Source of the DNA: CAG-791 sp963657295
Lineage (GTDB): Bacteria; Bacillota; Clostridia; Lachnospirales; Lachnospiraceae
Length of the DNA: 18,112 nt
Assembly: GCA_963657295.1 (NCBI GenBank)
Contig: CAVKMX010000042.1
Location: forward strand, 1-18,112
Reading direction: 5' to 3'
Shown here in pieces: positions 15,573-18,112 of this stretch. Position 1 is the first letter of the stretch, and each line of letters opens with the position of its first letter. Position numbers and translations under genes: made by a program. The notes below the pieces were generated by a model. The model had not been told where the DNA came from and did no database searches. It worked only from the letters and a program-made list of their open reading frames with translations.

Positions 15573-15578
15573 TATAAT
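15573..15578 (+). promoter_or_regulatory. Consensus -10 (TATAAT) for the alpha-xylosidase gene
   Basis: A perfect TATAAT lies 66 bases before the ATG at 15644 and 63 bases after the MITE-like element. The -35 side is poor: TTTGGC at 15551-15556 with 16-base spacing is the best seen. This suggests an activator or weak basal activity. I looked for a catabolite-responsive (cre) site between 15519 and 15643 and found no acceptable match. Confidence 0.55.
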
Positions 15579-15643
15579 TGTTCAGAAAGGCTTTTGAGCA
15601 GCTGCAGACCTTGGATTGCAACGACTATGGAGGGTAGAAAACG

Positions 15644-17989
15644 ATGAAATTTACAGATGGTTTCTGGCTTCGGAGTGAGAATGTACAGGCTTCCTATGCG
15701 AGCCAGGCATTTACCGTTGAAAAGATTCCGAACGGCATGCGGATTGCCGCACCGGAAAGACCGATTACCTCCCGCGCCGATGCGCTGGACGTGGTGGTGT
15801 TATACATCGATATTGTCTCTGCAGGACATAACGATATTGCCATGACCACGAGTCATTACATGGCCTATGATGCGAAGGAGCCCAGATTTGAACTCACGCA
15901 GAACCCGGATCCCGTGTCCGTGGATGTCAATGAAGATGAGGCGGTATTGACGGCAGGAGACATGACGGTGCGGGTGAACCGAAAGACCTGTGCTGTCGTT
16001 TTTGAGGCAGAGGGCAGGGTGCTGACCGGAACCGGCTTCCGCAACATCGGCTATATGCGGGTGGACAAAAAGCCCGCTCCGCTGCGCATGGATCCGCATT
16101 ATTTTGAACAGAATTACCAGCCCTACATGCTCACGGAGCTGTCGGTGAAGCCGGGGGAAACCATCTACGGCTTCGGCGAGCGCTTTACACCGTTTGTCAA
16201 GAACGGGCAGACCGTCAACATCTGGCACGAGGACGGCGGCACAGCCAGTGACATCGGGTATAAGAACATTCCCTTCTACATGAGCAGCGAGGGATACGGC
16301 GTGTTCACGGATCACACCGGCCCGGTCTCTTACGAGGTCTGCTCGGAGAAGGTCGGATACGTCGGCTGCTCGGTTCCGGGCGAACAGATCCGCATGCATG
16401 TCATGTACGGCAGGACACCGGCGGAGATCATAAAGGTTTATACGGCGCTGACAGGGCGGCCGGCTCTGCCGCCGGCATGGAGCTTCGGCCTGTGGCTGTC
16501 CACCAGCTTCAAGCCCAGCTACGATGAGAATACAACCAATGAGCTCATCGGCGGCATGCAGGAGAGGAACATTCCCCTGAGGGTGTTCCATTTCGACTGT
16601 TATTGGCTGAAGGCTCTGCATTGGTGCGATTTCACCTGGGATTCGGAGGTGTTCGCCGATGTGGAGGGAATGCTGAAGCGATATCATGAAAAGGGACTGA
16701 AGCTGTGCTGCTGGATCAATCCGTACGTCGCACAGAATACGGAGATGTTCGAGGAGGGCGTGAAGAAGGGATATTTCCTCCTGCGCAGAGACGGACACGG
16801 CGTGAAGCAGGTGGATAACTGGCAGCCCGGCATGGCCATCGTGGATTTCACCAACCCGGAGGCGAATCGGTGGTTCAGCGGAAAGGTGAAGGGGCTGCTG
16901 GATGCGGGAATTGATGCCATCAAGACGGACTTCGGTGAGAGAATTCCGATCGATGTTGTATATCACAGCGGCAAGGACCCGCTGATGATGCACAATTATT
17001 ACACCTATCTGTACAATGAGTGCGTCTTCCGGACCATTGAGGAATGCAGAGGCGAGGGAGAAGCTGTCCTGTTCGCAAGAAGCGCAACGGCCGGCAGCCA
17101 GAAATTCCCGGTGCACTGGGGCGGTGACTGCTCCGCGACCTACAGCTCCATGGCGGAGACGATGCATGCGGGACTTTCCTTCATGATGAGCGGCTTCTCC
17201 TTCTGGAGCCATGATATTTCCGGATTCGAGAGCACGGCGACACCGGATCTGTACAAGAGATGGGTCCAGTTCGGACTGCTGTCCACCCATTCGAGGCTGC
17301 ATGGCTCGGATTCCTACCGTGTTCCGTGGATCTTTGACGAGGAATCCAACGATGTGGTGCGCTTCTTCAGCGAGCTGAAGTGCGCCATGATGCCGTACTA
17401 TTTTGAGCTGGCAGCAGAGGCACATCGGACGGGAGTTCCGGTGATGCGTCCCATGCCCTTTGCTTTCCCGAAGGATTATGCGTGCCGCACGCTGGATCTG
17501 CAGTATATGCTGGGTGATTCCGTGCTGGTAGCACCGATTTTCAATGAGAAGAGTCTGGGACGCTTCTACCTGCCGGGAGTGCAGGAGGGAGAGAGCGGCA
17601 AGCGAAGCGGCAGGTGGATCGGCCTCATCGACGGAGAGATTGCAGACGGCGGCAGGTGGTATGAAAAGGAATACAGCTATATGAATCTCCCTGTCTTTGT
17701 GAGAGAGGGTTCGCTCCTGGCCTTCGGTGCGCATAAGGATGTTCCGGATTATGATTACACGCAGGGCGTGACGCTTCGCTTCTATCTGCCGGTGGACGGA
17801 GAGACGGCGGAGTGCAGAATTCCGGATCTGCAGGGGAACACGGCGGCAACGGTAACCGCCCGGCGCGACGGGGATACCGTTTCCTTCCGGACGGAAGGCA
17901 CGATTTCGGATGCCGTCTATGAAATTCTGCTCGAGGACGGACGGAAGCTGACCGGCGGACTGGACCGGGAGACGGATGTGAAGATGTGA
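15644..17989 (+). CDS. yicI: GH31 alpha-xylosidase (YicI type)
   Basis: The predicted enzyme releases alpha-xylose from the non-reducing end of xylosides such as isoprimeverose or xyloglucan fragments. It has 781 residues, close to the 772 of E. coli YicI. An N-terminal beta-sandwich domain precedes the barrel. FHFDCYWLKALHWCDFTWD carries the CY pair equivalent to the substrate-selecting CF of YicI. The nucleophile lies in IKTDFGERIP (Asp429) and the acid/base in HWGGDCSATYSSM (Asp495). These motifs separate alpha-xylosidases from GH31 alpha-glucosidases. There is no signal peptide, so it acts in the cytoplasm on imported oligosaccharide, although no transporter gene is in the window. GGAGGG precedes the start by nine bases. 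It stands alone between two copies of the MITE-like element. Confidence 0.93.
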   Translation: MKFTDGFWLRSENVQASYASQAFTVEKIPNGMRIAAPERPITSRADALDVVVLYIDIVSAGHNDIAMTTSHYMAYDAKEPRFELTQNPDPVSVDVNEDEAVLTAGDMTVRVNRKTCAVVFEAEGRVLTGTGFRNIGYMRVDKKPAPLRMDPHYFEQNYQPYMLTELSVKPGETIYGFGERFTPFVKNGQTVNIWHEDGGTASDIGYKNIPFYMSSEGYGVFTDHTGPVSYEVCSEKVGYVGCSVPGEQIRMHVMYGRTPAEIIKVYTALTGRPALPPAWSFGLWLSTSFKPSYDENTTNELIGGMQERNIPLRVFHFDCYWLKALHWCDFTWDSEVFADVEGMLKRYHEKGLKLCCWINPYVAQNTEMFEEGVKKGYFLLRRDGHGVKQVDNWQPGMAIVDFTNPEANRWFSGKVKGLLDAGIDAIKTDFGERIPIDVVYHSGKDPLMMHNYYTYLYNECVFRTIEECRGEGEAVLFARSATAGSQKFPVHWGGDCSATYSSMAETMHAGLSFMMSGFSFWSHDISGFESTATPDLYKRWVQFGLLSTHSRLHGSDSYRVPWIFDEESNDVVRFFSELKCAMMPYYFELAAEAHRTGVPVMRPMPFAFPKDYACRTLDLQYMLGDSVLVAPIFNEKSLGRFYLPGVQEGESGKRSGRWIGLIDGEIADGGRWYEKEYSYMNLPVFVREGSLLAFGAHKDVPDYDYTQGVTLRFYLPVDGETAECRIPDLQGNTAATVTARRDGDTVSFRTEGTISDAVYEILLEDGRKLTGGLDRETDVKM

Positions 17990-18011
17990 GAGCAGTGCAG
18001 GAAAATTCTGA

Positions 18012-18042
18012 GGCGGTCTGCCCGGCATCCGGACGGACTGCC
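18012..18042 (+). terminator. Strong hairpin after the alpha-xylosidase gene, without a T tract
   Basis: GGCGGTCTG (18012-18020) pairs over nine positions (two G-U) with CGGACTGCC (18034-18042). Inside it, CCGG (18022-18025) pairs with CCGG (18029-18032) around the loop CAT. It sits 22 bases after the stop codon, where a terminator is expected. It is followed by CC and then directly by the second MITE-like copy rather than by a run of T. Termination may be impaired or be provided by the palindromic element. Confidence 0.55.
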
Positions 18043-18044
18043 CC

Positions 18045-18112
18045 GTTACAGTTCACTCGCCCGCCAGGCGACAGGGTGGCGGAGAATGTCCAGTCCGGGG
18101 GCCTTGCGAGGC
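18045..18112. mobile_element. Second copy of the MITE-like element, cut by the window end
   Basis: The 68 bases from GTTACAG to the window end match 15322-15389 with a single difference (C at 18056 versus T at 15333), in the same orientation. The flanking sequences of the two copies share no more than the last base before GTTAC, so the homology boundary agrees with the proposed terminus. The 8 bases before it are ACTGCCCC (18037-18044). Confidence 0.88.

Noticed and set aside
14756..15597. Frames of 230 and 145 codons across the lysozyme tail, terminator and palindromic element
   Set aside because: One is a frame shadow of the Ala/Gln-rich tail. The other reads through a 15-bp terminator stem and the MITE-like element; neither has start signals or recognisable sequence.
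15519..15643. Catabolite-responsive (cre) site upstream of the alpha-xylosidase
   Set aside because: The nearest candidate around ATGCGAAACTTTCC lacks the central CG and does not fit the consensus.
15322..18112. Composite transposon or CRISPR-like repeat pair
   Set aside because: There are only two copies 2.7 kb apart, each with its own distinct flanking 8 bases, and no transposase or cas gene between them. They look like two independent insertions.

Overview
The window looks like a draft-assembly scaffold from a fairly GC-rich member of Bacillota, class Clostridia, most probably Lachnospiraceae. The evidence is the Gram-positive style division cluster, strong AGGAGG-type ribosome binding sites, short intergenic gaps, and the company of a YicI-type alpha-xylosidase, a MATE transporter, TmcAL and HemW. 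The taxon is inferred from protein style; no rRNA is present.

Region 1 (1-7680) is a division and cell wall (dcw) cluster on the + strand: the 3' end of an ftsL-like gene, a class B penicillin-binding protein (FtsI/SpoVD type), mraY, ftsW, ftsQ/divIB and ftsZ. MraY makes lipid I, FtsW polymerises glycan strands from lipid II, the PBP cross-links them, FtsL/FtsQ scaffold the pair, and FtsZ positions the machine. No mur ligase gene or murG lies between these genes. The PBP is unusual: its tail carries five DxDxDGxxD calcium-loop-like repeats. ftsZ appears to have its own promoter. A 38-codon reading frame and a 70-aa protein of unknown function follow it with overlapping starts and stops.

Region 2 (7990-13832) holds housekeeping and accessory genes: a GNAT acetyltransferase overlapping a MATE efflux gene, an SseB-family protein, convergent tmcAL (- strand), and hemW divergent from tmcAL. 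The MATE gene is broken only by a 10-N assembly gap. Both sides of the gap carry the same 9 bases, and collapsing them restores one continuous frame.

Region 3 (13860-18112) holds a secreted GH25 lysozyme with a long Ala/Gln-rich tail, a very strong terminator, a 189-bp MITE-like palindromic element with an exact 8-bp target duplication, and a GH31 alpha-xylosidase. A strong hairpin follows the alpha-xylosidase, and then the first 68 bp of a second copy of the same element, cut by the window edge. The element is the most notable non-gene feature. No transposase, CRISPR array, tRNA or rRNA was seen.
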